NCBI GenBank assembly: GCA_013115135.1
Contig: JABANP010000108.1
Span: forward strand, 62,001 to 126,000
Reading direction: 5' to 3'
Length of the DNA: 64,000 bases
From: Perkinsus olseni
Taxonomy: Eukaryota > Perkinsozoa > Perkinsida > Perkinsidae
Of this stretch, positions 11,331 to 22,650 are shown in pieces. A program made the translations under genes and the position numbers. How positions within the stretch are numbered: the stretch's first letter is position 1; each line of letters starts with the position of its first letter. Below the pieces are notes generated by a model that saw only the letters and a program-made list of their open reading frames with translations, ran no database searches and had not been told where the DNA came from.

Positions 11331-12774
11331 ATGGGTTGCGCTTCGTCTACTGTCGAGGTGGCAGAAGGTGAGGTTTACGCGATAAAAATGAGCGGAGCGA
11401 AGCAGGCGGAGCGTAGCGAGTATGAAGTTAGTAAATATGAAGAACCGAATATTGAGGACACGGAAAAGGAAGAGGGGACAATCGATGAGGGAGGAGAAAA
11501 ACCGGCTATTAAGGGAGGATCAGGTGATAAGGGGATAGGTCCCGGGTTCGATCCCGTCGTGTGGCATTTTTGGTATTTGTGGCGTTGTCGATTTTGTTCC
11601 GCATGGAGATCTTGTGATGGGGAATTTCTTCTAGAATGAATTTTGGCGGGAAAGTGTCGTATTCAGCGTGGTGGGTATTATGCCATTTCAGAACCCGCGG
11701 TCATGAATCCGGCAGAGGTTCCAATCCTGGTGGGAGCATCTCCCGACTCGGTTGAGGAGTGGCATCGTAAAAGGAGGCGCAGTAGTAATGATTTCGAGGA
11801 GCAGATGTGGAAGAGATGTGATTTTGGGAATGGTAATAGGTGGGTGAAAATACTAAAAATTCAATACCATAAATCGAACTGAACGTATAATTGATCAAGC
11901 TGAATGAAGTAGATCGAGACGATTTTTCTCATGGACAAAGTGCCAGCGGGCGCAAAGTGGAACTAACCTTCCGAGCATCTTTAGGAAAACATTCTAGGAT
12001 GCTTGCCTCGATTGGCAAGCAATACAACTGTATAAGAAGGCCCTTAGCTAAAATTTCAGGTCCGAATTCGATCTAGGGTAATAGTTACCACGCGTAGTTT
12101 GCGTCTTTAGATGACCTTGGGGAAAGTGAGCTGCGTTCGAATTCACAAGCGCAGAGCTCATCGAAGCAGTGGAGCAGCTTCGATCAGCTTAGCGATTAAT
12201 TGCTCGTAGCTTCGTTGTATGATTGCGCGCATATTTTCCAGCTGCTGGTGATGGCCGGTGGTATCATTTTTCTTGCGTGTTGGTGCCGCCCGATGAAGGG
12301 TTTGCAGAACTTAACGTTTGGCCGTAGAAGAAAAAATCTGAGAGTCATTTTCCTCGATGAGAAGTGAACATACCATTCGGAAGCTCTAGAATTTAATCCG
12401 GTCTAATGAGTCCGACCTCGGTCTAATAATAAAATTTAACAAAATTTGACAATTGTTTTTGACTGGATTGTGTCTTTAGGTAGCATTCAACACGTTCCTC
12501 TGCCCCCTTCGTCTATGAGGCAGTCACCCTCCTCCACCTCCCCCCTCTGTACAATCTTGGAGGATTCGCCCCTTTCAAGTCGCCAATTGCACTACTACAC
12601 TCCGAGAAGCTCGGTTGAATTAACGGGCGCGCGGTCATCGACGACGATCAATGAGAATTGGAGAAGGTCGTGTAACAGAGGGATGCCTCATCATCATGAA
12701 AGGCGTCGTCGGGAGCAATTCCGAGCGCCTCCGCGGTATCGTTATCGTAGGGGAGAGGGGAAAGCCGGCGGTTA
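11331..12774 (+). CDS. Hypothetical protein with N-myristoylation motif, multi-exon
   Basis: ATG 11331 gives MGCASS, a good N-myristoylation/palmitoylation start, followed by a Lys/Glu-rich low-complexity exon to about 11523. Later exon-like frames lie at ~11690-11840 (PAEVPILVGASPDSVEEWHR), ~11905-12050 (KVELTFRASLGKHSRM) and ~12480-12774 (Ser/Pro-rich, then Arg-rich RRREQFRAPPRYRYRRG, stop). Whether these form one gene is inferred from strand and spacing only. No family recognised. The intron after the first exon contains a tRNA T-arm-like sequence (11541-11557). Confidence 0.45.
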
Positions 12775-13576
12775 AAGTCGCGTGAAGAATTCACGAATGC
12801 GGAATATTTTACGTGGTTGTTCATATCTGGATTGCTGTTGCTTGTTTTCCACAATTTCTATCAGAAACTAGATTCGAGGTTGGTTGAAGGCCGGCCGATT
12901 GTTGTACTAGTGAAAGATGCTATATTATGTGCACGCGTGCAATTTTTTTGTGTGCAGGGACAGTCGGCATTTGCTTGTGTATTGCGGGGAAGGAACTCTG
13001 TAGTAAACTGTTCGCATTCATCTATTTAGAGCTGGCTGCATGTTGATAGTAATCTTGAAATCTTGAGGTATCTTGCATTTCCTCAACGCCATCCATCGGA
13101 GGCGTCATCATTTTAGTTGTTAGCTGCTGTTGCTGCTACTGATATCATCTTGTTGTTCAAATCGCTTCTAGAGGACTTCCGTATTTTCGTGTTTGGTTTC
13201 TCGATAAGACCAAGTCTTCGCTTCTTCTGCGGACTTAATACTTCCACCCGCCTGGGTGAGGAGGGTTGAGTGAGATGGTCCATCCTTCGGTGAGCTTTTC
13301 AGGCATACCAATGTAGGTGCGAACGTTTCGGTGTGGGTAGAGGGAGTCTGAATGCTAAGGACGAGATTTCTGGGCCTTGCGACTTGAGGGTTTCAGGGAG
13401 GTTGTGTATGGGTCATCGACTAAGCTGAGTCAGATGGCACGGCCAGCCTGGCGAAAATTGCGGAATAATTTCTGTCATTTTTTCGCTCAGTGTAAAATTT
13501 TCGAATTCTCAAGTTGCTTGCGAATTTCGTGGTGGATCACCCTGTAGTTTCATCAGTTTTATTATCAGTAGTAATA
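12775..13576. other. Intergenic, nothing convincing
   Basis: Short spurious frames only. It probably contains the promoter or 5' UTR of the gene beginning at 13577. Confidence 0.4.
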
Positions 13577-15596
13577 ATGTCTAGTTCATCAACCACAGAA
13601 GCCTCAGCGGCGGTAAAGGACTATAATGATAGATCCGCCCAAGGCACGCAGTTCGTGATGGAAGCAGCGTCAGCAGAACAGGAGGCTATGATAAGAGATA
13701 GGGCTAATCAGTTGCAAAGGGCAATATCATGTAATGGAACGTTTTTACACGGGTAAAAACGCTCAGTGGGTTTTCAGATTATGTGCAAGCCAGTAATAGG
13801 CTTTCGGAGGCCTTGGCTGTGTTGCCCCTCCATCATCCAGATTCGGAGGCTATCAGACAGCATAAGGTGATGGTGGAAGCGATTGGGTTTTTGTCGCGCG
13901 CCACGAAATTATTGCACATCTGATTGCTTTCAGTCGGAGATCGATGCCCGAGCGAACTACCTCCGCGACACTTTGGACTCGGGGGTGGATACAGCCGGTG
14001 TGCCATTGGAGCAGCAGATACATCCGGTAGTAAGGGGCTAACAATTTCGTGGCGCGTGACAGGTTCGAACGCCTGGGATAGCAGAAACCTTGTTTATGGA
14101 TACTCGAAAAATTGCGATAATTTTCGGCTATGGAATTTGAGAATTTTGGCTAGAATTTTATTTCGTTGTTTGCAACGCATGCGGTGGTCTATCAGGTCTC
14201 CTTAACAATGACGAGCACGGAGCCTGTAGTGGCTGGCGCTCATCGGGAGGCTACCAGAGGAGCGGCGATGGGGGGAGCAGCTGCCATAGGGGGACTGGGC
14301 GGACTTCTCTTGCTCGGTAGCGGATGGGCGTGGGTTCAATTCCCGGGGATGACGCTCGTCTTACTGGATTTTTTTCATCGCTATTAGTCGTACATCCGAT
14401 ACTGGGTCCAAAAATTTACTTCATCATAGTTCTTTAATATTGTGAGTCCTTGTTCTCATTCTATACAGTATACAAAATGTGGAACGCCGTTTCGTTCACA
14501 AGTGACTTACCGTGAGAAGCGATGTTCGTGCCTTGTTGGGCCGGCATGATTGCGCCCATCTTTTTCGTCGTCAATTGCTTCAATCCAAGTTGTCATTCAG
14601 GTCCAATCGGTTTGGTTGCCGGCGCTGCGGGGAGCGGCTTACGCTACTACTCGAAGCGACAAGTTTGGGTCGGCGGCCAGGACAGTCGGTAGTGCTACTA
14701 CGAATGTTACAAGCGACGCTGTGGAAAAGGTAGAAGAAAAGCAGGGCTTGAATGATGGGGTCTCGGGAGGGAGAGTAGGATTGCTGTCGTCGTTTTCAGG
14801 GTGCGGAAATCGGCGAGGAGTATGGTGTAACGCAGAAGGTCAGGGGAGCAGCTGATGCTGTGAGTTCGGTAAGTTATGGTATGGAATTTAGGGTTGAACT
14901 TGCGCTTGTGGAGAATAGATGTCGCTTCTCACATGGCGGAAGCAGTTGACGTGGAAGGGCGATCATCGAAGGTTAACAATGATATCCACGAGGGGATTCA
15001 ATGATTATCGAAAGGTGTGGTATTACCATCACTTCTCGTTAATTATTGAATCCTCTTCACTATAGTAAAATTTTGAATATCATCACGCGTGTGAAAATAT
15101 GCCTCGTTTTTTGAGATAACGATTGGGCGTCGCGCAAGTCAAAATCGCCTGTTCTCTTCATTTGCCGATTCTCGCCTCCTCCGAAACTGCAGTGGTTGGG
15201 ACTATGCGGTTGGTGTTTGGTTGCGCGTCATTGAAGCTGTCGTTTGAATGTTCGCCTCAACCATGCATTGCTTAGTATTGATATGTTATTCTTTCTTAGA
15301 AAGCCCGTGAGTTTGACCAGACTTATGACGTGTCTGGTAAAGTAAATTCGGGCGTTCAAGCCGTTGGCAGTAAGATGTCTGAGATAAATCAGCAGTACCA
15401 GATTAGTGAGAAGGTAGGTCGCAGCTTTGTTATCCGGGAGGTCTCTGGTTCAATTCCTTCCCGAGACATTATTGTTGTTCAGGTTGGCTCCTCGCTATCA
15501 AGAGGCATGAGCGCCATGAACAATTGGATATCTGGCAATCATCAAGATGCCAATAATAGACCGGTAGCAGCTCGGGAAAATCTTCGCTGTGCGTGA
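13577..15596 (+). CDS. MIT-like helical protein with Gly-rich membrane-like segment
   Basis: Exons read as 13577-13730, 13778-~13920, 13934-14026, 14196-14316, 14601-~14729, ~14802-14868, ~15301-15413 and 15483-15596 (TGA). Exons 1-2 encode a three-helix stretch (QASNRLSEALAVLPLHHPD, then IRQHKVMVEAIGFLSRATKL) that resembles a MIT domain, the VPS4/ESCRT-binding fold. Exon 4 gives GGAAAIGGLGGLLLL and exon 5 GPIGLVAGAAG, a hydrophobic Gly-rich hairpin. The C-terminal exons repeat YDVSGKV / YQISEKVG units. Two oddities: exon 2 lacks an obvious GT donor, and the frame in exon 5 shifts at a GGGG run near 14630. Three of its introns carry T-arm-like sequence. Confidence 0.5.
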
Positions 15597-15989
15597 AGAT
15601 ACGCCGAGGGGTGCATCCGATCGTAGGCTTTGTGGTCGCTCCCTTCAACGGCTTGTTCTCAGTTGAATCACTAATGATTGAGCGTTGAGGAAATGCAAGA
15701 TGAGCAAGATATTAGGCAGTTTGTACATTGCCATTCATTTCTATACCGTTGATTGGAGTAAATACCGGTATTTCTACTGATCGTTGTTGCGTTAGTAGTT
15801 TTCCACCGGAAAAGGTAGATCGAAGTTGCTCGTCTCTTAGGGCTGCGTTTTCATTTCTTTTTGTATCCATTCGGAGAAGGAGCAGCGGAGATGTCGACGT
15901 TAGTGTACTATTATATACCGTCTGATAAAGGTGATAGCGGGAGGGGAGGAGGGCGGTTGCTCTGCGTAGAAAAATTTGTATGGGGTCGT

Positions 15990-18363
15990 TTGTACGGCTA
16001 GCGGACTACGACCTGGATTGCTGAATCGAATTTACGATAGCTTGGATTTTACTGGTAAGCCATGAAGTTCCCTCTTCTGCACGAAGTTGCTCTACGTTCC
16101 CCACGGTTGCCGAAAACACCTCATATTTTTTACGAACTTTTCACCTGCCAAGTATGATTTCCGCGATGGGATGAGCGAAAAGATTTTTTACCAGCGTTTT
16201 TTCTAGTCCCGGGGTGAACTCCATCGGCCGGCTTTGTAGCGTGACAACGGTAACGAGCACGTAATGCCAGGCAAACGATTTCTGTATATTTTCGAAAAGT
16301 ATGATGGAGAGGATCTTTTTTCGACCTCAATGGATTGGGGCTTGGCACCCAAGTTTTGCGTCGGCGTTGTGATCTTGGTGAAATTCTTCGGTCGGGTTCC
16401 TCAGAATTCGTCTTTGCGGAGGAGCATCTAAACACCGCCGTTGTAGATTTCCGTGGATTTTTGTGGAATGGCTTGAATCCGTATCACTTTGTTCTCGTAA
16501 TGACTTCGAGGCGACTAGGAGAAGCTGACGTAGCACGGAAGTTGGAAAAATCTGAGTAGAATATGATCGGGCTTTTGCAGTGTTCTCCGCTCCGTTATTG
16601 TGGTCGTGGACAGCATCTTTAGGTTGCTTCTTGCATGATTCATGTCGCTGTTGGCGAAAGCATATCTTTCCGAGTCTATCGACCATAAGATTTCATTTCT
16701 TCTAGCTGGGTCCCTGTGACCAGCTGTAATCGCGTTCTTTCGATTCAGACGAGGTGGGCCATCCGAACGCGTTTCCGATTCCGAAGCCACCGGAGGCGAT
16801 CAGGTGAGGGAGAGTTAAGGTCGATTCATCTCGCAAAGACATTAGCGAGCAGAGTTCCTCTGTACCACGGTTGAATTTGGCGAGAATGTCGCGCGCCACG
16901 AAATTATCTCTGCATTCAGGTTGCGAGATATCCGGGAGAAGTTCCATTGCCGGGTACTTACCATTTCGGTTTAAGCTGAAGTAGTAGTACGGGAAAGATT
17001 CTTTGGCTTGCCTTCCTGATTCCGTACCACTCGGTCGCCAAATCATATCTGAGGGATGCGAAGTTGATCAGTCGTGATGCATCAGGTACGATACAGGAAG
17101 CGTTTGGATTGACGTCACCAATGATGATGTTCCGGTCCCAATTTACAATAATAAAATCGTTGCTAAAGTAGTGGACAGATTTCTATCGTTTTATTTATTT
17201 TATTTTTGTCTTGAGTTGGCAGGTTCTACGCATATCGTGGAAGGAAGGGGCCGGAAGTTCGTCGACCGCCGAAGCGCCACAGAAAGCCGTGGAATCGATG
17301 GTAATTGACGGTGCGGGCTGCGTCTGATGAAGCGTTGTAGTGTCAGGCTTCTAGCGTCCCGACAGCATCGTCTGCGCCAGAAGTTCGATCGGAGTTTCAA
17401 TCGGCAGCACCGTCGCCTCCACCACCACCACCACGGAGGCAGTCAGGCGGGCAGAGTCAACAGGCTGAGGCAAACTTACTGAGTAGGGGTTTCGCCCGCT
17501 GTGTGGAGCACAATGATCGCGACTTCAGCTATTGCCGTTCCGTGGGGTTTTCTCTGTTCTCCCTGCTTTCAACAGTTTTCCGAAGAATGTTTTTCTTATC
17601 GTGGGTAAACCTCTAGTGAAGTTCCACAGTTTCCGCTCTCGGTTGAGTCCTCTTTCTATGTGTCTGGGGCTCTCTCTGCCTTTTTCGAGCTAGCGCAATG
17701 CAATAGACGAGAGATGATAAGAGCGAGTTCAGTCTTTTAGGTGGTGGCGAATCGCTGAGGCACGCTCTTCCGAGGACACAGCAGTCCATCCTTGGGGCAT
17801 CGGCAGCAGCAACAGCACGCTGATGGCGTTGTTGGGAATGTGGATTTTTTTGGCGTAAGACGTGCCCGGCTAGTCGATGCTTGATGAGGACACAAATCTC
17901 CCGCGGACGCACTCCATTGCGCGGCATAGTACTGGAGTGGAATTTATTCTCGAGACTGGTTCCTACAACGCGCAGAGAACGAATGCAATTCAATTTCAAT
18001 GGTAGAACTTTGAATAGCTTCGCGCCAAGTCGCGAAGGAGCTTCGTAGCTCGATCATCCGGGTGACTGACGGGGGTGAGATGGGGCGATCAGCTCGGTAA
18101 TGTCGTTTTTGTCCTCTCAGAACGATCTTGGCCCGTCTAGTCGCAAAAAGGTGAGTTGGGTGGATTTAGTTGGCATTGCCTTTCCAAGGGGAGAAAAGAT
18201 TTGAGTCGTGCTGAATATCGGCTGTGTGGTCTAGTGGTATGATTCTCGCTTTGGGTGCGAGAGGTCCCGAGTTCGATTCTCGGCCCAGCCCTGTGTTTTG
18301 AACAGTCCTTTCCGGATTTTTCTTTCTCAGACCCAAGATGAGCTCGACGCCCTATTCAGCTGA
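15990..18363 (+). CDS. Unassigned multi-exon gene(s); last intron contains tRNA-Pro
   Basis: A run of plus-strand exon-like frames with GT-AG borders: ~15990-16051 (GLRPGLLNRIYDSLDF), ~16335-16500 (EFVFAEEHLNTAVVDFRGFL), ~16748-16804 (GHPNAFPIPKPPEAI), ~17023-17083 (PYHSVAKSYLRDAKLISRDA), ~17222-17310, ~17355-17550 (Pro-rich, then NLLSRGFARCVEHNDRDFSY), a Gly-rich exon near 17740, then 18121-18150 and 18331-18363 (RKKTQDELDALFS, stop). The last two exons are in phase with each other. I do not recognise the protein, and the run could be two genes. A minus-strand frame at 16702-17046 overlaps and is less likely. Confidence 0.4.
18220..18291 (+). tRNA. trnP(TGG): tRNA-Pro (TGG), nested in an intron
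   Basis: 72 nt. The acceptor GGCTGTG pairs with CCCAGCC (one T-C mismatch). The anticodon arm is CTCGC-TTTGGGT-GCGAG (anticodon TGG) and the T arm CCGAG-TTCGATT-CTCGG. A TTTT run follows at 18295. It lies within GT-AG intron 18151-18330 on the same strand as the host exons. Confidence 0.9.
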
Positions 18364-18517
18364 GCCAGGCTGTATCGATCGGAACCAATCTCATAGCGAA
18401 CTGCCTACAGTACAATCGCTGACTGAGTGTATCCTTCTGACTCATTTCAATCGGTTTGAGTTGGGAGTTGTAGATATCGAAGAGCACATACGAAGTTACA
18501 TCCTTAATTCTCCTTCC

Positions 18518-19509
18518 ATGCCGTTCGGAGGCAAGGGTAAAGGGAAGGGTCGCGGAGGGGGGCCGTAAGTCCAGGGCCGAGCGTGATCAGTGGCTCGGAT
18601 ATTGACTGACCGTCTCAGGCGGTTCGGTGGTGAAAGACGGGGTCCTTTAGCGGCGCCTCCTCCACCTTACCCTGCAACGTACGAAGTGTCCGAGTTCCAG
18701 GGCTTGACGCAAGAAGACGAGATGCTCGTCAGTTACCAGAGAGACCTTGTCAACTACTGGATTCAGTGAGCAGCGGAGAGGATTCGTGGTTGACTCGGTG
18801 GGGTCCTCCGTCACTCGCTTCTTCTCAGAGTTTCGACGTCCGAGCGCTCAGTGAGCTTCACTTCGTCTGGCGCGGTGCAGGCGTCGAAGCGGCGGAAGCT
18901 GAGCCAACCTGGTTGGCGAGAGACGGAAAAAGAGTCGGGCGAAAGTCTCTGGAAACAGCTCGTCACGTGAGTCTGTGGGAGATCCTCCTCTACGCCGTTC
19001 GGTGGTTCAGTAGTATTGAAAAATTGGCGAAGCCAATCTTACTCCCCGTGTCTCCATCGTAGTGAGAGTTCATTGTTTTACTGGCTTAGGGAAGTTGGCT
19101 CTCCCGACTACTTCCCACTGGAGCTGCAGACCGACACGCTAGCGACCTTCCGTTCCAAAGGAAGCGAACGAGCGGCGGAAGAATCGGAAAAGCTTGCTCA
19201 AGAGGCTTGAACAGGCAAGTACCCGAGGTTGAACCAGCAGTTGGACGCTGTTCGCTATAGGCTGGAGGCGAGGCGGACGATGATGGTGGAGAATCTGATG
19301 ATGATGGTAACGAGGCCATGGAGGAGTATGCCGAAGTAACGGATAACGAGAGCTTCGGAGGGGATGACTATGAGATTACTGGTGAGTTGACTGCCATCTT
19401 CCCTTTCCAGTCGAAGTGTCTTTCCTGTGCAGGTGAGTTCGAAGATGAAGGTGCTCGGGGAGGAGACGAAGATGATGATGAAGGAGGAGGGCCGGCAGAC
19501 TACTTTTAG
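18518..19509 (+). CDS. RNA polymerase III subunit RPC7/C31-like
   Basis: ATG 18518 gives MPFGGKGKGKGRGGG. Intron 18565-18618 follows, then exon 18619-18765 with RFGGERRGP, a Pro run and FQGLTQEDEMLVSYQRDLV. Later exon-like segments are ~18890-18966, ~19090-19208 (GSPDYFPLELQTD), ~19230-19380 and 19432-19509, which ends in a very acidic tail (DEDDDEGGGPADYF). A Gly/Arg-rich start, a PPPPYP-LT-E-E-L block and an acidic C-terminus are the layout of POLR3G/C31, a subunit of the initiation subcomplex of RNA polymerase III. The middle exons are uncertain in frame. Its neighbour contains an intronic tRNA-Pro, which RNA polymerase III would transcribe. Confidence 0.55.
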
Positions 19510-20276
19510 TTTCTCTACGTCAAGCCTTTGGTGTCTGGTTTTGTAGTTGTTATTCAAAAAGTTGCACATCCTGAGAGCGAACCCCCACTCGAACACACAA
19601 CGTTGAATTGACAGATCGACAAGACTAAGGATACTCTAATAAGTACTGAAGCGAGAGAAGGTGTACAGTTCCCGGGCTCGCCTCGGCAGAAGGCACTTGG
19701 CTGAGAATTACTGTATCGACACAATAACGAGAGTGATCGGCGGGCGAAGTTCGGGCTTCTGAGCATACTGAGTTGCCATGCCTTTCCGCAAAAGAAGATA
19801 CAGGCGGTCTGTGTGGCCAGCCAGCGTACTGCTATGGCAAACTCCTGTGAACCGCTAACCTTTGAAAAATACGACACATGCGTAACACGAGGGGATGGCA
19901 TTGGATTCACGTACGTCTGCCACTAAGAGTGTTAGCTTCCGGGGAGAGTAAGTCTCAGCTAGGGCATGGACTTGTGGAGGCTCGAAGATGATTCTTGTGG
20001 TGGATACACTGTGGACAGCGCCAGTGTTTCGTGGTCGTGCACAGCCCCCACACCTGGGAGCGGATTCTGCCGGGAGGAAAGGAAGTACCTTAGCTGACTA
20101 AGACCTCGCCCTGAGAGCAACATTCTTGGTTTGATGCTTGCGCCCCAGCAGAGGCTTGATGAGCGGGGCCTATTCAACAGGCTAAACTGATCCCCCATAG
20201 AGAGGCTCATCGGCATGAGTCTAACTGAGCCGTACTGTCGACGTGGACTTGGAAGTTTAAACTCACACACACGGAC

Positions 20277-20333
20277 GGTCCGTGTCACCTTCTGTGCGGG
20301 CCCGTGATTCACGCACAAAGGGTGACACGGACC
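20277..20333. other. Long conserved hairpin in SD (also 43088-43144)
   Basis: Arms of 22 bp (GGTCCGTGTCACCTTCTGTG then CG, against CGCACAAAGGGTGACACGG then ACC) around a 13-nt loop, with one mismatch and one wobble. It is preserved in SD1 and SD2, upstream of ORF298. It could be an RNA structure in a 5' leader or a recombination relic. Confidence 0.7.
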
Positions 20334-20711
20334 CTATGGGCAGAGTGGATGTAACCTCGAAGATCCGTACGCTGTGTCGATTTCCCGTTGGTGCATTAAT
20401 TGTGGGTGGTAAGGGAGGGAATGTTTTTATTGGCGAGCTTCCTACCTCGCCGTTCCATTAAAGCCTCGGCCATTGATCGGATAACCAGTATTCGCGCATT
20501 GCGTGCTATCCCCTTCTCACACTCCCGTACCATGGGTTTTTACTTTGTCGGCTCCACTAGGGCGACTGGTGCACTTCTGACCGTCGCTATCCAGCAGCAC
20601 GCTCTCTTCTCATGCCGCCTTGCGATAGTATGGCGAGACACTGGTAATAGTAGCTCAGTTCCGTAAGGTGTTATTCATTCACCGCTAGTGCTCCTTCACG
20701 TGATCGCCCCC

Positions 20712-21607
20712 ATGTCCTTCATCGCCATTCTAGCCCATGGTGGTGGTGGCAATAACCGCCGCTGTACCACAACCCGACCGATTCCGACTCTAAGCCCTAC
20801 CACTTGCCCCACAGCAGTTGTGAGTACCCCTCTCAAGCCCACTGGCGGCATTTTCGAGCGCCCTGGCCAATTTGTCTATCAGACTCACGGTCCAAAGTCC
20901 CGTGAAGATGATCTACTTCTTTGCGGACCCTGTCTTACCTTTCGGTCCCAGTATGTTCTCCATACAGTGTGGAACTGGAGCACCATATCAGACTAACTGG
21001 ATTGACCCTATCCCTGGGTCCGACGACCATGATCGTTTGATTGCTGAAGCAAGAGCTGCTTGCCCCCTAGCTGGCATCGGCCCCGGTGATTTTACCGTAT
21101 TTAAACTCGATCAACGAGGTCGGGTGATCACCAATTTCGGAGGCAAGGATATTCTCCTCGAGCGCGTCTGGCATCCATTCTAGCCTGGGACGTATAACTC
21201 GGAGCCAGGTTCTCCATTAGAGATGCATTACAACGTCAGTATGGACGGAACCGTTGCGGTGATTCTTAGCTGCGCTACCGGTGGCACCGGCTTTAAGAAG
21301 TTCAAACTCGTAGGTACGGGTATTGGTAACCCCTACAAGGTGGAGCCTATGGACGGCGGAGAGACGTTGAAGGACCTAGTCGATACCCTTAAATGGGTTT
21401 AAGGATTTATCGGAAGAGTACTTTTTCATGGACAACTATCAGACCGTGGGGTTTGCGAGCGAAGAAAAGATTTATGTTACTGGCGACTACTTCATTTCTA
21501 GTCTCCATAGACTATCGAAATCGTCACAATTTTCATATCTTTCTCCTCCTGTTGTTGGCGACTTTTCCGATCCAGTTTTCCCTCCCCAGAAGAGCAGGAT
21601 CAGCTAA
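20712..21607 (+). pseudogene. ORF298 family, broken copy
   Basis: The counterpart of the intact frame at 43523-44419. Compared with that copy it has an extra A near 20893 (CCAAAGTCCC against CCAAGTCCC), a nonsense codon at 21181 (TAG where the other copy has TAC), and a short substitution/deletion near 21391-21396 that shifts the frame. The blocks between are otherwise nearly identical, so inactivation is recent. Function unknown; see the SD2 entry. Confidence 0.75.
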
Positions 21608-22401
21608 TGACGTTCGCGTCGGTTCCAGAATTGTCTTACGCGTTAACGTCGACCAGTGTGGTAGTAAATCGGTGACGACTGTTGAGGAGTCAATCTCTAG
21701 ACTACGTCCCGCCACTCACTCGCAATTAGCGATGTTGAGTTCAGTTCGTCGGACAGGGTGTCAATACTGTGTTCGAGGCAATAGACTTTCAAACCAGATC
21801 TCGATTGGAGAAGGGTACGCAAGGAGCATAAGCCTAGATGAACCAGATGATAGTAGTTGCCGATAAACGACTCGCTTCAAGCGAGTCACACGAAGCGCAC
21901 ATGCAAGCCAGCAGGTTGTGCAGCAACCTAATCCCGAATCTGAGCTCGTGGACATCTGGGGCGTGAGTAAGCCCATATCCAAGGCCATCACAAACTCTTG
22001 AGCTAATAGTCTTAACCAAAGTTTGGTAGTATCATCAATTCAATCATTCAGTCGGAATGGTTACCAAACATGTTGTCTTTTTTTTGTTACCAAACATTCG
22101 GACTAAATGATTTATGCCTGACTACGATCGTATAAAATCTTCGTTATCTCAAGGGTATCCCTTAACTTCTCATCGAATTTCAGCGTTGAGTGTTTGATGA
22201 TTATGGTTTCATCGTGGGCCGCAACTTGTACCAGAAGTATGACGAGTTTCGTTTCGATATTCGCTGCGAACTCTTCACGACGGGTCGCGGCGCAAACGTT
22301 CTCTAGGGGGTAAAAACCTCAAGTTCCCGACCCAATTCTTTTTCCACTTCAGAAGAATGTAAAAATTTCCGCACCTGTTCGCCTGTGTCTCGCTCGCTCT
22401 A

Positions 22402-22650
22402 ATGAATGACACCACCTGTGCTTGGACTCGAACCTTCGATTCAGGACCTACGCCTAGCTCGATTAGTGACATTCGGATAGTCAGCTTCGAATGGAAGTGG
22501 ATACTTGACGATGCGTCAATGATGAATGAGAATTGTACCCAGTCGTACTCAATCAATGAGTACTACTCTCGGGTCTCTTATTTCTCGGTACCCATTCAAG
22601 GTACTTTCCGCACGGATATTTTCCGCTCATCGGTTACCTGTGTGAGGTGA
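22402..22650 (+). CDS. Small ORF identical in SD1 and SD2 (also 45258-45506)
   Basis: An 82-codon frame, identical in protein between SD1 and SD2 while surrounding DNA shows scattered differences. It contains an aromatic/Ser-rich block, INEYYSRVSYFSVPIQGTF. A related block (CYSRVLYYSFPIEGALRA) is encoded at ~28100-28165 in region H upstream of the Gly-rich genes, so this is part of an older duplicated exon family. No function recognised. Confidence 0.4.
   Translation: MNDTTCAWTRTFDSGPTPSSISDIRIVSFEWKWILDDASMMNENCTQSYSINEYYSRVSYFSVPIQGTFRTDIFRSSVTCVR

Noticed and set aside
11716..11735. T-arm-like GAGGTTCCAATCCTGG
   Set aside because: It lies in an exon-like frame (PAEVPILVGASP) and the stem is poor.
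17613..17999. 128-codon minus-strand ORF
   Set aside because: Composition is unremarkable, and the plus strand there has better exon-like signals.
19959..20318. 119-codon minus-strand ORF preserved in SD1 and SD2 (also 42770-43129)
   Set aside because: It spans the 22-bp hairpin, has no recognisable domain, and conservation equals that of the surrounding DNA. It could be real, but nothing supports it.
20400..20666. 88-codon ORF shared by SD1 and SD2
   Set aside because: No start context or domain; changes between copies are not biased to silent sites by eye.
22422..22440. B-box word GGTTCGAGTCC on the minus strand in SD1 (and SD2 ~45283)
   Set aside because: Flanking bases do not form a T stem and no cloverleaf can be drawn.
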